Assembly (NCBI RefSeq): GCF_025813715.1
Contig: NZ_CP107532.1
Span: 2,046,001-2,110,000, forward strand
Direction: 5' to 3'
Source of the DNA: Methylobacterium sp. FF17
GTDB taxonomy: Bacteria > Pseudomonadota > Alphaproteobacteria > Rhizobiales > Beijerinckiaceae
DNA length: 64,000 nucleotides
A model generated the notes under the pieces. It was given only the letters and a program-made list of their open reading frames with translations, searched no databases and was not told where the DNA came from. Numbering within the stretch: the first letter of the stretch is position 1; each line of letters starts with the position of its first letter. Both the position numbers and the translations under genes were made by a program. Positions 1-8,373 of this stretch are shown here, piece after piece.

Positions 1-976
1 TGGTGAAGGTGCGGGCCGCCGGCTTGAGGCCGCCCTGCCGGACCTCGCGCACGGCGCCGGTGACGCCGTCGAAGGCGACCTGCGGGTGCTCGTGCGAGAG
101 GCCGTGCGGCTCCTCGAACACCGCCACCACCGTGGCGTCGGCGTCCTTGGGATTGAGGATCGACAGGCGCTCCAGGGGCTCGGACACCGTCGCCATGGCC
201 TCGCGCACCATCGGGCCGATGGGGGCGAGGGTGCCGGGCCGGCCGGAGGGGGCACGCGGAGCCGTGGTCTGGCCGCTCTCGGCATAGAAGGCCGGCGCCT
301 CGCCCTTGTAGGCGGCCGTGACGCCCCAGGGCATGTACATCACCCCGAGGGTGACGATGCCCGTGTAGGTGATCATGAGGTGGAACGGCAGGGCGAGCAC
401 GCCGGTGACGTTGTGGGCGTCGAGCCAGCCGCGCTGGGGCGCCTTGTCCCGCCGGAAGGTGAAGAAATCCGCGAAGATGCGCCGGTGCGTGACGATCCCG
501 GAGATCAGCGCGATCAGCATGATCATGGCGCAGATGCCCACGATCCAGCGGCCCCAGAGCGGGGCCATGTGCAGCTCGAAGTGGAAGCGGTAGAGGAAGT
601 CGCCACCCTTCGTCTCGCGGATCACGGCCGGCTGGCCGGTCTCCGGGTCGAGGCGGGCCTGTCCCGGGGGCGTGCCCGGCCGGGTCCGCCAGAACAGGTC
701 GATGACCGGGTGGTCGGGCTGCGGCAGGCCGATGAACCAGTTGCGCGCACCGCCCGCATGGGTGCCGAGATGCGCGACGCCGAGCTCGGCCGCCCGCGCC
801 ATCCCGTCGGGGGAGAGCGGCGCGGCCTGGGCCAGTTCGGGCCGCATCCAGCGCGAGATGTCGGCCCGGTAGTAGCTCGCCGTGCCGGTGACGAAGACCG
901 CGAGCAGCACCCACCCGACGATCAGGCCGGACCAGGTGTGGAGCCAGGCCATGGCCTGGCGGAAGGTCGTCCCCAT
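1..976 (-). CDS. PepSY-domain inner-membrane protein, 3' end cut by window edge
   Basis: The minus strand is open from the ATG at 976 to base 1 with no stop, so at least 325 residues are present and the C-terminus lies outside. The start MGTTFRQAMAWLHTWSGL followed by a membrane segment (about residues 15-35) is typical of PepSY-associated transmembrane (PiuB-like) proteins. A second helix lies near 145-165 (after HMAPLWGRWIVGI) and a third around 195-215. A periplasmic stretch separates the first two helices. Family members sit beside TonB-dependent siderophore receptors and are thought to reduce or release iron at the inner membrane; the exact reaction is not established. The gene follows the receptor by 52 bases on the same strand, so the two probably form an iron-regulated operon. 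Family assignment is secure, function is inferred. Confidence 0.9.
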   Translation of the reverse strand, partial: MGTTFRQAMAWLHTWSGLIVGWVLLAVFVTGTASYYRADISRWMRPELAQAAPLSPDGMARAAELGVAHLGTHAGGARNWFIGLPQPDHPVIDLFWRTRPGTPPGQARLDPETGQPAVIRETKGGDFLYRFHFELHMAPLWGRWIVGICAMIMLIALISGIVTHRRIFADFFTFRRDKAPQRGWLDAHNVTGVLALPFHLMITYTGIVTLGVMYMPWGVTAAYKGEAPAFYAESGQTTAPRAPSGRPGTLAPIGPMVREAMATVSEPLERLSILNPKDADATVVAVFEEPHGLSHEHPQVAFDGVTGAVREVRQGGLKPAARTFT

Positions 977-1028
977 GCAGCCTCCGGCGGGGTTCTCTGT
1001 CGGCGCGACGCGATGCGGTTCCGGGCCG

Positions 1029-3377
1029 TTACCAGCGGTAGCGCAGGGTGGCGTAGACCGTGCGCGGCAGGCCGTAATAGCAGTTCGAGTAGCTGAAGCA
1101 GCCCGTGACGTAGCGTTCGTCGAGGAGGTTCTGCGCGTTGACCTGCATGGTGAAGCCGTTGAGCGTCGCGTCGAGGTTCTTCAGGTCGTAGGACAGCACG
1201 GCATCCACCAGGACGCTTTCCGGGACCTTGAAGGTATTGGCCGGGTCGCCCCAGGAGGTGCCGAGATAGCGCACGCCGCCGCCGATGCCGAGGCCCAGCA
1301 GGGGGCCGCTGGTGAAGCGGTAATCGGCGAAGAGGGACACGGTGGTGTCGGGGATCTGGACCGGGGTCCGCCCGAGCAGCGGCACCTGCTGGTTGGTGAC
1401 CTGATTGAGCGTCTTGGTGATGTCGCCGACGACGCGCGCGTCGATGAACGAGACGCCGCCGATGACGTTCAGGCCCTCGGCGAGGTTGACCCGTGCCTCG
1501 AACTCGAGGCCCTGCACGCCGACCGCGCCGGTCTGCACCACGAAGCCCCGGTTGACCGGGTCGGTGTTCGTCGCGTTCGAGCGGCGGATGTCGAAGGCGG
1601 CGGCGGTGAGCAGGATGTCGGTGCCGGGCGGTTGGTACTTGATGCCGGCCTCGAACTGGTCGCTGGTGATCGGATCGGGGATCCGGCCGACCGACCCGAA
1701 ATTCGCGTCGAAGATCCGCCCCGAGGTGATCGGCTCGAAGGCCTCGCTGTAGGAGACGTAGGGCGCGAAGCCGTTGTCGAAGAGGTAGAGCAGGCTCGCC
1801 CGGCCGGTGAAGGCCTCGGAGGGTACGTCCTGGTTGTTCACGAACTTCGTGGTCAGGTTCCGGGTCGGGCCGTAATTGCTGGCCCAGTCGTAGCGGCCGC
1901 CCAGCGTCAGGACCAGGCGGTCGAACTTCACCTGATCCTGGAAGTAGATGCCGGTCTGCTCCGACGTGATCCGCGAATCCGTGGTGAAGGGCGGCGTCGG
2001 GATGGTCATGGCGTAGTTCGGCGCCAGCACGTTCAGGCTGGGGGCCGCCGGGAAGTCCGAGGACAGGGTGCGGGTCTCGAAGCTCCGGTAATCGACGCCG
2101 ACGAGCGCGGTATGCGCGAAGATGCCGGTGTCGAACTTACCGACCAAGTTGTTGTCGATGGTGTAGGCGTCGATCCCGACGCGGGTGGCGATGCGTGAGC
2201 GGTCGATGAGCGGGCCGCTAGCGAATGGGCCGGTGCTGTCGTTGAAGGCGCCATAGACGCTGCGGTAATCGCCCTCGGTGCGCAGGTACCGCGCCGCCGA
2301 GTGGAAGTGCAGGTAATCGTTGAAGTTGTGGTCGAAGATGTAGCTGATGGAGGCTTGCGTGCGGTCCGAGCGCTCGAAGTTGCGGTCGCCGTCATAGAAG
2401 TCCACCGGCAGACGGCCGGTGATCCCGTTGCCGAAGTTGCGCGGGAACAGCGTGCCCACGGCAGGAAAGCCGCCGTAGAAGCCCGAGAACGGATCGCGCT
2501 CGTAATTGCCGATGATGGTGAGCGAGGTATCGGCGGACGGCCGCCAGGTGACGCTCGGATTGATGAGGACGCGCTCGACCTGGGTGGTCACCGCCGGGCC
2601 GTCGCCCTTCCAGCCGAGGCCGATGACCCGGTAGGCGAACTGGTCGGCGAGGGGGCCGGCCTCGGCGGGCAGGGGGCCGCCCACGTCGAAGCCGCCGCGC
2701 ACCTCGTTGAAGCCGCCGCCCTGCACGAAGATCTCCCCGTGCTGGACGAAGCGCGGCATCTTGGAGACGAGGTTGACGATGCCGCCGGGGCCCGACTGCC
2801 CGTAGAGAACCGAGGCCGGGCCCTTGATGATGTCGACGCGCTCCAGCCGGTAGGGGTCGATGCTGGGAGAGGCGTCGCGGCTGCCCGGCAGGGGCAGGCC
2901 GTCGAGGAAGAGCGGAGCGCTGAAGCCCCGGATGTAGAACTGCTCCAGCCGGGTCGCGCCGGAGCCGCCGCGCTGCTCGGTGGTCACGCTCGGCGAATAG
3001 CGCAGGGCCTGGTTGAGGGTGAGCGCGTTCTGGTCCTCGATCTGCTGGCGACCGATCACGGAGATCGACTGGGCGGTCTCCACGATCGGCGTGTCGGTCT
3101 TGGTGGCGACCCGGCTCTGCGTAGCCACGTAGCCGCGCACCGGCCCGACCGCCCCGCCGGGCTGGCTGCCGGCCGCGTTCCTTCCGGTCCCGGTGCCTTC
3201 CACCGACAGTGTGTCGAGGGTCACGGTCTCGGAAGCCGGCTGCGCGTGAATCGAGATCGCGCTGGCGCCGACCCATGCAACGCTCGATAGAAACGTCAGC
3301 ATCAGGCTGCGCTGCGCGAGGTCGGCGACGCGGGCGGAAGAAAGGGACAACAAGAAACCGTTCACTGCCGAGACCAT
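1029..3377 (-). CDS. TonB-dependent siderophore receptor
   Basis: This 782-residue protein has a signal-like N-terminus with a hydrophobic stretch ending near SAISIHAQ. A plug domain follows (residues about 75-190), including ETAQSISVIGRQQIEDQNA and GPASVLYGQSGPGGIVNLVS. A long beta-barrel ends in the aromatic terminus YATLRYRW, the usual outer-membrane insertion signal. The length fits the FhuA/FpvA class of ferric-siderophore receptors, which import ligand using TonB-ExbBD energy. The ligand cannot be read from sequence; hydroxamate siderophores are a guess. ATG 3377 gives the full frame, but it lacks a clear Shine-Dalgarno sequence and a start at Met26 (MLTFLSSVAW) is possible. The PepSY gene lies immediately downstream. 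Confidence 0.93.
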   Translation of the reverse strand: MVSAVNGFLLSLSSARVADLAQRSLMLTFLSSVAWVGASAISIHAQPASETVTLDTLSVEGTGTGRNAAGSQPGGAVGPVRGYVATQSRVATKTDTPIVETAQSISVIGRQQIEDQNALTLNQALRYSPSVTTEQRGGSGATRLEQFYIRGFSAPLFLDGLPLPGSRDASPSIDPYRLERVDIIKGPASVLYGQSGPGGIVNLVSKMPRFVQHGEIFVQGGGFNEVRGGFDVGGPLPAEAGPLADQFAYRVIGLGWKGDGPAVTTQVERVLINPSVTWRPSADTSLTIIGNYERDPFSGFYGGFPAVGTLFPRNFGNGITGRLPVDFYDGDRNFERSDRTQASISYIFDHNFNDYLHFHSAARYLRTEGDYRSVYGAFNDSTGPFASGPLIDRSRIATRVGIDAYTIDNNLVGKFDTGIFAHTALVGVDYRSFETRTLSSDFPAAPSLNVLAPNYAMTIPTPPFTTDSRITSEQTGIYFQDQVKFDRLVLTLGGRYDWASNYGPTRNLTTKFVNNQDVPSEAFTGRASLLYLFDNGFAPYVSYSEAFEPITSGRIFDANFGSVGRIPDPITSDQFEAGIKYQPPGTDILLTAAAFDIRRSNATNTDPVNRGFVVQTGAVGVQGLEFEARVNLAEGLNVIGGVSFIDARVVGDITKTLNQVTNQQVPLLGRTPVQIPDTTVSLFADYRFTSGPLLGLGIGGGVRYLGTSWGDPANTFKVPESVLVDAVLSYDLKNLDATLNGFTMQVNAQNLLDERYVTGCFSYSNCYYGLPRTVYATLRYRW

Positions 3378-3747
3378 TCAGTGAGAACACGTGATTGGAT
3401 CCGCAGAGGTATGAAAAACTTACTATCTGCGGCCGCGCAACGTCTTGGCAGGATTCATTATACGCGTGCAACATCTATGTTTTTTACTTATTCCAACGTA
3501 GAACTGGGGATGGCGTCCTAAGCGGCCCAGGGTGGGAAATCCCTGGCGCCTCAGGCGGATACGGGGTGTCGCAATTTTGCCGCGCCACGGATGGGCTGGC
3601 CGGGTGGCCCCGCGCGGCGGATGCCGGTTTCGTCCCCGGCCGCCGAGCCGCCGCCGAAGACCGCATCGGGGAGAGGCGTGGCCTGACGCTGCGAACCCGC
3701 CTAGACTGCGCGGACGCGACACGAACGCCGACGAGGACACCGGATCC
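3378..3747. other. Divergent intergenic region, receptor/cupin
   Basis: These 370 bases separate the receptor (leftward) from the cupin gene (rightward). The left half is AT-rich and probably holds the receptor promoter. The right half is GC-rich and I see no gene or repeat in it. Short open frames across it lack ribosome sites and family resemblance. Confidence 0.6.
3457..3462 (-). promoter_or_regulatory. Possible -10 element upstream of the siderophore receptor
   Basis: Read on the minus strand this is a perfect TATAAT, about 80 bases before the receptor ATG, in a locally AT-rich stretch (3400-3510). No convincing -35 hexamer stands at the right distance and I do not recognise a Fur or Irr box. 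Confidence 0.3.
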
Positions 3748-4164
3748 ATGAACGATGACAGCCTGACGGCGCACGGCGTCTTCGATGTGGCGGCGCAGGC
3801 CCGGCGCCTGCCCGAGACCTCCAGCACCATGGTGGCGGATCACCGCTTCACCGACGACCCGGCGGCCAGCGCCCGGGTCTTCCGGGTCTACAGCCCGACG
3901 CCGCCGCACAGCCATGCGTCCTGCGACGAATACCTCTACGCCCTGTCGGGGCGCTGCCTGATGAAGTTCGGCGACGAGGCGCCCGTCGAGGTCGGCCCGG
4001 GCAAGCTGGTCTTCTTCAAGCGCGGGGTCGTCCATTCGGTGCCGGAGATCCTGGAACACCCCATGGTGTTCCTCTCCGTCGACACGCCCCGGCGCGAGCC
4101 GCGCGACATCCGCTTCGTCGCCGCCGGCACCGGGACGCCCGACACCTTCATGCGTCAGGGTTGA
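3748..4164 (+). CDS. Small cupin-domain protein
   Basis: A 138-residue single-domain cupin. Cupin motif 1 is visible as PPHSHASCDEYLYALSG (HxH, four residues, E), and motif 2 as GKLVFFKRGVVHSVPE with the third histidine. The metal-binding set is therefore complete and a mononuclear metal site is likely. The substrate is unknown; such proteins range from small dioxygenases and isomerases to sugar-binding proteins. ATG 3748 is preferred over upstream in-frame codons because it is preceded by a GAGG at good distance and the upstream translation is low-complexity Arg/Gly. It converges on the RTX gene with a strong hairpin between them. Confidence 0.8.
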   Translation: MNDDSLTAHGVFDVAAQARRLPETSSTMVADHRFTDDPAASARVFRVYSPTPPHSHASCDEYLYALSGRCLMKFGDEAPVEVGPGKLVFFKRGVVHSVPEILEHPMVFLSVDTPRREPRDIRFVAAGTGTPDTFMRQG

Positions 4165-4165
4165 G

Positions 4166-4194
4166 GGACGGCGGCCCGCGAAGGGCCGCCGTCC
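4166..4194. terminator. GC-rich hairpin between convergent genes
   Basis: A perfect 12-bp inverted repeat (GGACGGCGGCCC, 5-base loop GCGAA, GGGCCGCCGTCC) begins 2 bases after the cupin stop and lies 25 bases beyond the RTX stop. There is no T-run, so it would act as a bidirectional stem, not a classical intrinsic terminator. Confidence 0.5.
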
Positions 4195-4218
4195 GGCGTC
4201 GTGGAGCCTCGCGGCCGG

Positions 4219-6558
4219 TCAGGCCACCAGGAGGACGTCGCTGGCCCGCAGGAGGTCGGCCGGCGCCGTGTCGCCGGCCACCGCGAAGGTCGCGATCAGG
4301 ACCGCGCCCGCGCTTCCGGCGCCGTCGGCATCGAACAGCAGCTGGTTCGTGGCGGTGTTGAGCAGGAACGACGCGGTCTCGCCGGTGACCCGCGTGCCGA
4401 CCATGAAGTAGTCGGCGTCGAGGGTGCCGTCCGCGTTGACCCCGTTCCCGGCCGAGAGCCCGTACTGGCCCGCGCTGAACTGCAGCGTGTCCCCGGAGGC
4501 GCGCTGGAAGTCGGTCACGTTGTCCGCCGAGGCGGCATCGGCTGCCCCGAACAGGAACCGGTCCGCGCCCGCGCCCCCCGTCAGCGTATCCCGGCCGGCA
4601 CCTCCGACGAGGGTGTCGCCGCCGCCCCCGCCGATGAGCTGGTCGTTCCCGCCGCCGCCGGACAGCACGTTCGCCGCCTCGTTGCCGATGATGCGGTTGG
4701 CCAGGGCGTTGCCGGTGCCGTCGATGGCGGCGGTGCCGGTGAGCGACAGGTTCTCGACGTTGGTGCCGAGGACGTAGCTGATGGAGCTGCTGACGCTGTC
4801 GATCCCCGTGGCGTCGTCCGCCTCGTCGACCCGGTCGCCGGCATTGTCGACGAAGTAGAGGTCGTTGCCGCTGCCGCCCGTCATCCGGTCGGCGCCCGTG
4901 CCGCCGATCAGGGTGTCGTTGCCGCCGGCACCGATGAGCTGGTCGTTGCCGTCGCCGCCGAACAGCCGGTTGGCGGCCTCGTTGCCGATGATCCGGTTGG
5001 CGAGGCCGTTGCCGGCGCCGTTGATGTCGCCGGTGCCGGTCAGGAGCAGGTTCTCGACGTTGATGCCGAGGGCGTAGCTGACGGAACTGCGGACGCTGTC
5101 GATGCCTACCGCATCGCCGCGCTCGTCGATGACGTCGCCGGCGTCGTCGACGGTGTAGAGGTCGTTGCCCGCGCCCCCCACCATCCGGTCGGCTCCGATT
5201 CCGCCGTCGAGGGTGTCGTTGCCCGCATTGCCGATGAGGGTGTCGTTGCCGGCGCCGCTGCGGATGATGTCGTTGCGGGCCCCGCCGGTGATGGCGTTGG
5301 CGAGGGCGTTGCCCAGCGTCGTGAAGTTGCCCTGGCCGGTATAGGTCAGGGTCTCGACGTTGGCGGCGAGTTCGTAGCGGGCGAGCCCCGTCAGGACCGT
5401 GTCGGTGCCGCCGCCGGCGGCCTCGGTGACGACGTCCCGCAGGGAATCCACGATGTAGGTGTCGTTGCCGCTCCCGCCGATCATCCGGTCGTTGCCGACG
5501 CCGCCCACGAGGAAGTCGTTGCCCGCGCCGGCGAGGATCGTGTCGTCGCCCCGGCCGGCGTTGTAGTAGAAGTCCTGCCCGGCGCGGAACGGCGGGAAGT
5601 AGGTCAGCGCGTCGTTGCCGCCGGTGCCGAGCACGACGCCCTCGAAGGTGTTGCCGCGCGCCGCGCCCGAGACGAGGTCGCGCACGTCGAAGGTGATCCC
5701 CTGGGTGCCGGCCACGAAGGTGATGCCCTCGTCGTCGTAGCGCGAGATCGGCCCGGTCAGGCTGCCGTCGGCCGCCTCGGCCTGCACGCGGACCGCGAGG
5801 CCGCCATCCTGGTTGGCGAGGGTGCCGGAATCGTTGGTGTTGCCGTTGCCGACCTCGGCCGAGGTGAAGGTCAGGCGGATATTGCCGCGGCCGCCGTCGA
5901 AGCGGTCGAACCGGACCGTGTCGTTGCCGGCGCCGAGATCCACTTGGTCGCTGCCATCCGTGTAGACGTTGACCCCGAAGGTGTCGTCGCCGTCGCCGCC
6001 CGAGACGCGGTCGTTGCCCGAGCCGGCGCTGATCGTATCGTTGCCGCCCCCCGTCGCGATGACGTTGTCGCCGCCGCCGCCGAAGACCCCGTCATCCGCC
6101 GAGCCCGTGGTGAGGGTGTCGTTTCCGGTCCCGCCGGTGATCTGCGCCCGGACGTTGCCGGTGTTCACCACGTTGTCGCCGGTGTCGGAGAGGTTGAGGT
6201 TCACGGCCTCGAAGCCCGTGATGGCGGTGCCGTCGGAGGCGGTGCCGGTCCCGGTGGCGTCGAGGGTCAGGGTGATCGGCGGGGCCGAACCGGCGACCGG
6301 GCCGTTGAAGTTGAAGTTCAGGAGCAGAAAATCGTTGCCGTCGCCGCCGTCCAGCTGATCGAGCTTGCCGCCGGTGACGACATCGTCGCCCGCGCCCGCA
6401 TCGACGACGTCCCGCCGGGGATTGATCGAGCCGGCGAAGATGTTGGCCGGCCGGTCGAGGGAATCGATCGTGTCGTTGCCGCCGAACCCGTTGATGACGT
6501 CCTCGTCCTCCGTGCCCGCCAAGACATTGTTGCCGTTGTCGCCGTTGATCGTCGCCAT
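4219..6558 (-). CDS. RTX calcium-binding repeat protein (type I secretion substrate)
   Basis: This 779-residue protein starts MATINGDNGNNVLAGTEDED and has no N-terminal signal peptide. It carries roughly 25 glycine/aspartate nonapeptides of the GGxGNDxLx type, clustered at about residues 8-170, 320-360, 430-490 and 540-650. Such motifs form calcium beta-rolls after secretion. The end (about 665-779) resembles the serralysin/RTX C-terminal region used as a type I secretion signal. No catalytic domain is seen, so it may be a surface-layer, adhesive or matrix protein. A GGAG precedes the ATG. Long near-identical blocks make up the middle. The type I exporter at 22012-25106 is about 16 kb away and could serve it, but that is inference. 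Confidence 0.88.
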   Translation of the reverse strand: MATINGDNGNNVLAGTEDEDVINGFGGNDTIDSLDRPANIFAGSINPRRDVVDAGAGDDVVTGGKLDQLDGGDGNDFLLLNFNFNGPVAGSAPPITLTLDATGTGTASDGTAITGFEAVNLNLSDTGDNVVNTGNVRAQITGGTGNDTLTTGSADDGVFGGGGDNVIATGGGNDTISAGSGNDRVSGGDGDDTFGVNVYTDGSDQVDLGAGNDTVRFDRFDGGRGNIRLTFTSAEVGNGNTNDSGTLANQDGGLAVRVQAEAADGSLTGPISRYDDEGITFVAGTQGITFDVRDLVSGAARGNTFEGVVLGTGGNDALTYFPPFRAGQDFYYNAGRGDDTILAGAGNDFLVGGVGNDRMIGGSGNDTYIVDSLRDVVTEAAGGGTDTVLTGLARYELAANVETLTYTGQGNFTTLGNALANAITGGARNDIIRSGAGNDTLIGNAGNDTLDGGIGADRMVGGAGNDLYTVDDAGDVIDERGDAVGIDSVRSSVSYALGINVENLLLTGTGDINGAGNGLANRIIGNEAANRLFGGDGNDQLIGAGGNDTLIGGTGADRMTGGSGNDLYFVDNAGDRVDEADDATGIDSVSSSISYVLGTNVENLSLTGTAAIDGTGNALANRIIGNEAANVLSGGGGNDQLIGGGGGDTLVGGAGRDTLTGGAGADRFLFGAADAASADNVTDFQRASGDTLQFSAGQYGLSAGNGVNADGTLDADYFMVGTRVTGETASFLLNTATNQLLFDADGAGSAGAVLIATFAVAGDTAPADLLRASDVLLVA
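4600..5400 (-). repeat. 300-bp tandem coding repeats in the RTX gene
   Basis: Matching stretches begin at 4681 and 4981, exactly 300 bases apart, with a more diverged third copy near 5272. Each encodes about 100 residues: RTX nonapeptides followed by a linker with the pattern NxYxVDNAGDxxDE, GIDSVxSSxSY, NVENLxLTGT and NRIIGNEAAN. They are in frame, so copy number could change without breaking the gene. Confidence 0.75.
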
Positions 6559-7195
6559 CGTGCCTGCTCCCTTGCTCGCAGCCCGAGATGCCCGCGTGGC
6601 TCCCAGGTCGGCGGCAGGGGCGAGTACTCATGGTTAACGGATTAAGTTTCAGCGGATGAATTTAAATTGCGGGGATCTCGCAAAATCCTGTTTCTCGAGA
6701 AAACGAATCCTCTTCAAATCAACATCGCGTTTGATTTGAACGGAAACGTGATGGATTAAACCGAGCGATGATTTGGACAGGGCATCGCAAATCTGCCGTC
6801 CCGCTCCCGCTCGTCTGGCCGCACAGGGATTTTTTGCTGAGATGATGGCGGCTGAGCAGGTGGGATGTTCCGGCCCGCGTCCCCCGTCGTGGCGGAGACG
6901 TTCAGCCGGATGATCCACGCTTCGTCACGATGTCGTCAGAGACGGCGAGCGTATTGCCGTGGGTCGTACGAGGCCGAATGCCGGCAACGGCGCATCCGTC
7001 AGGCTCGTCTGCATCGTGGAATGCGGTCGGATGTCCGGTTTTCGTCGGATCTCAATCGTTCAATCCAGTCTTCGATGCTGGTTCTCAGTATCCCGCTGGG
7101 TTTCGAGATTGGGAGGCGCCGCTTGAAACTTTCCGATCGGCGGTCACGTAGCGGTTCGATTGAAGAGGTTGTCGGCGGAACCATCGGGAGACTGG
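6559..7195. promoter_or_regulatory. Long AT-rich intergenic region with two palindromes upstream of the RTX gene
   Basis: This 637-base gap is the probable control region of the RTX gene (leftward) and the small secreted protein (rightward). Bases 6630-6780 are markedly AT-rich for this genome. Two palindromes lie there: TTTCTCGAGAAA at 6691-6702, and a 10-bp inverted repeat TTCAAATCAA/TTGATTTGAA at 6713-6740 with an 8-base spacer. I see no convincing gene; open frames through it have atypical composition. Confidence 0.5.
6713..6740. promoter_or_regulatory. Candidate operator: 10-bp inverted repeat
   Basis: TTCAAATCAA, spacer CATCGCGT, TTGATTTGAA: perfect arms with centres 18 bases apart, close to two helical turns, as expected for a dimeric regulator site. 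It lies about 155 bases upstream of the RTX start codon. The cognate factor is unknown. A hairpin in an untranslated leader is an alternative reading. Confidence 0.4.
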
Positions 7196-7534
7196 ATGCG
7201 CGTTTTCACCCTGTCGTGCGGCATCGTGCTGATGTCGATGGCGCCGGCCCTGAGCCAGGAGCCCTCGCGAAAATCCCCGGCCTCGCCCGCACCGGGCGCC
7301 GCCAGCGACGAGAAGGCCGCCGAGGTCCGGCGCGCCATCCAGCGCGGCCAGGCCCGGCAGCGCGTGGCCGACCTGCGCAACACCCGGATCTGGCAACGCT
7401 GGGGCTATGCGGTCTGCGTCGGCTGCGGCCCGCTCCCGAGCGATTACAGGCGCGTCTACACGACGCCGGGGCGGGTGCTCGCCGGGTTCATCGCGGCCGA
7501 CGACGACGCCCGCCGGACGGGCCGGCGGATCTGA
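7196..7534 (+). CDS. Small secreted protein of unknown function
   Basis: A 112-residue protein that I do not recognise. It begins MRVFTLSCGIVLMSMAPALSQ, a normal Sec signal peptide with a probable cut near ALSQ-EP. A Pro/Ser/Ala-rich linker follows, then a charged helical stretch (about 45-65) and the segment RIWQRWGYAVCVGCGPLPSDYRRVY. That segment holds two close cysteines (CVGC), which could form a disulfide or bind metal after export. GGGAG lies at proper distance before ATG 7196; an earlier in-frame codon at 7160 would only add residues before the signal peptide. It converges with the SH3-protein gene, 22 bases beyond. Confidence 0.65.
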   Translation: MRVFTLSCGIVLMSMAPALSQEPSRKSPASPAPGAASDEKAAEVRRAIQRGQARQRVADLRNTRIWQRWGYAVCVGCGPLPSDYRRVYTTPGRVLAGFIAADDDARRTGRRI

Positions 7535-7556
7535 CGCGAAGGGCGATCGTGCTCCG

Positions 7557-8117
7557 CTACTCGACCTTCTCGTTCGGATAGACGCCCCAGAGCCGGTCCT
7601 GGCGGATGTAGCCGTCGACATCGCCGCGCTTCTGGGGCTGGGCGACCACGATCCGGCACCAGGTGCCGGTGCAGGATTTCACGCTGCCGATGACGCCGGC
7701 CTGCAGGCGTGCCTCTTCCCCGGAGGTCGGGTCGGCCTTGGCGAGGAGCGGCACCGGCGCCTTGTCGCCGCCCCGGGGCGCGGCCACGATGGCGGTGCGC
7801 CGGCCCGAGAGCAGCGAGTGCAGCACCCAGCCCTCGGTGCCCTCCGAATCCCGGATGCGGCGCCAGGTCTCGAATTCCGCCACGATTTCGATGGGCAGGC
7901 CGGCGCGCTGGAACACCCAGAGGGTGCGGTGGTCCTTCGAGGGGCCCTCGCGCAGGTTCACCCGGTCGGTCTTCAGGCTGGCGTAGCGCGGCAGCGGCAG
8001 CTTGGTCACCGGCCCCAGGGCGACATCGGCGGCGGGCGCCGGGGCGGCCCCGGCCGGTCCGCCGGACAGGGTGCCGGCGGTGAGGGCGGCGGTGAGGAGA
8101 AGGGCAGGCGCGCGCAT
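7557..8117 (-). CDS. Secreted SH3-domain protein
   Basis: This 186-residue protein has a signal peptide (first about 25 residues, ending GPAGAAP). Two bacterial SH3-like segments follow: one near 50-110 with the marker VNLREGPSKDHRTLWVF, and one near 125-180 with VKSCTGTWCRIVVAQP and a closing GYIRQDRLWGVYPNE. Periplasmic SH3 proteins of this kind are common in Hyphomicrobiales and are often divergent from a 2-hydroxyacid dehydrogenase, exactly as here. They are presumed to bind peptidoglycan or a cell-wall peptide; no enzyme domain is present. Two cysteines in the second domain may pair. Confidence 0.82.
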   Translation of the reverse strand: MRAPALLLTAALTAGTLSGGPAGAAPAPAADVALGPVTKLPLPRYASLKTDRVNLREGPSKDHRTLWVFQRAGLPIEIVAEFETWRRIRDSEGTEGWVLHSLLSGRRTAIVAAPRGGDKAPVPLLAKADPTSGEEARLQAGVIGSVKSCTGTWCRIVVAQPQKRGDVDGYIRQDRLWGVYPNEKVE

Positions 8118-8373
8118 CGTCCGGTATCCTCGACGCTGACCGGGGCGTGACGCGAGCCCCCGGCGTGCATTGTGTTCCGCGGCCTCTCTGGTAGAGAAGC
8201 CCTGAAGGTCGGGAGGCTGGCGGTCCGGTCATCTCGCCCGGTCGTCTCGGATGTCTTGGCCGGTGCGTGGTTAACGCGCGGTAAGCTTGCGGCGTCGTCC
8301 GCCGCCTCGGGCAGCGCGCCGGAAACCGGCCCGGTCCAGGGCGCCGGGCCGGCATCGTTCGCGGGGAGGGTGC

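Noticed and set aside
4201..6645. An 814-residue plus-strand frame opposite the RTX gene
   Set aside because: Val/Ala/Asp low-complexity reflection of the glycine/aspartate repeats on the other strand.
6649..6918. An 89-residue minus-strand frame in the AT-rich intergenic region
   Set aside because: No ribosome site, no similarity, crosses both palindromes; more likely regulatory DNA.
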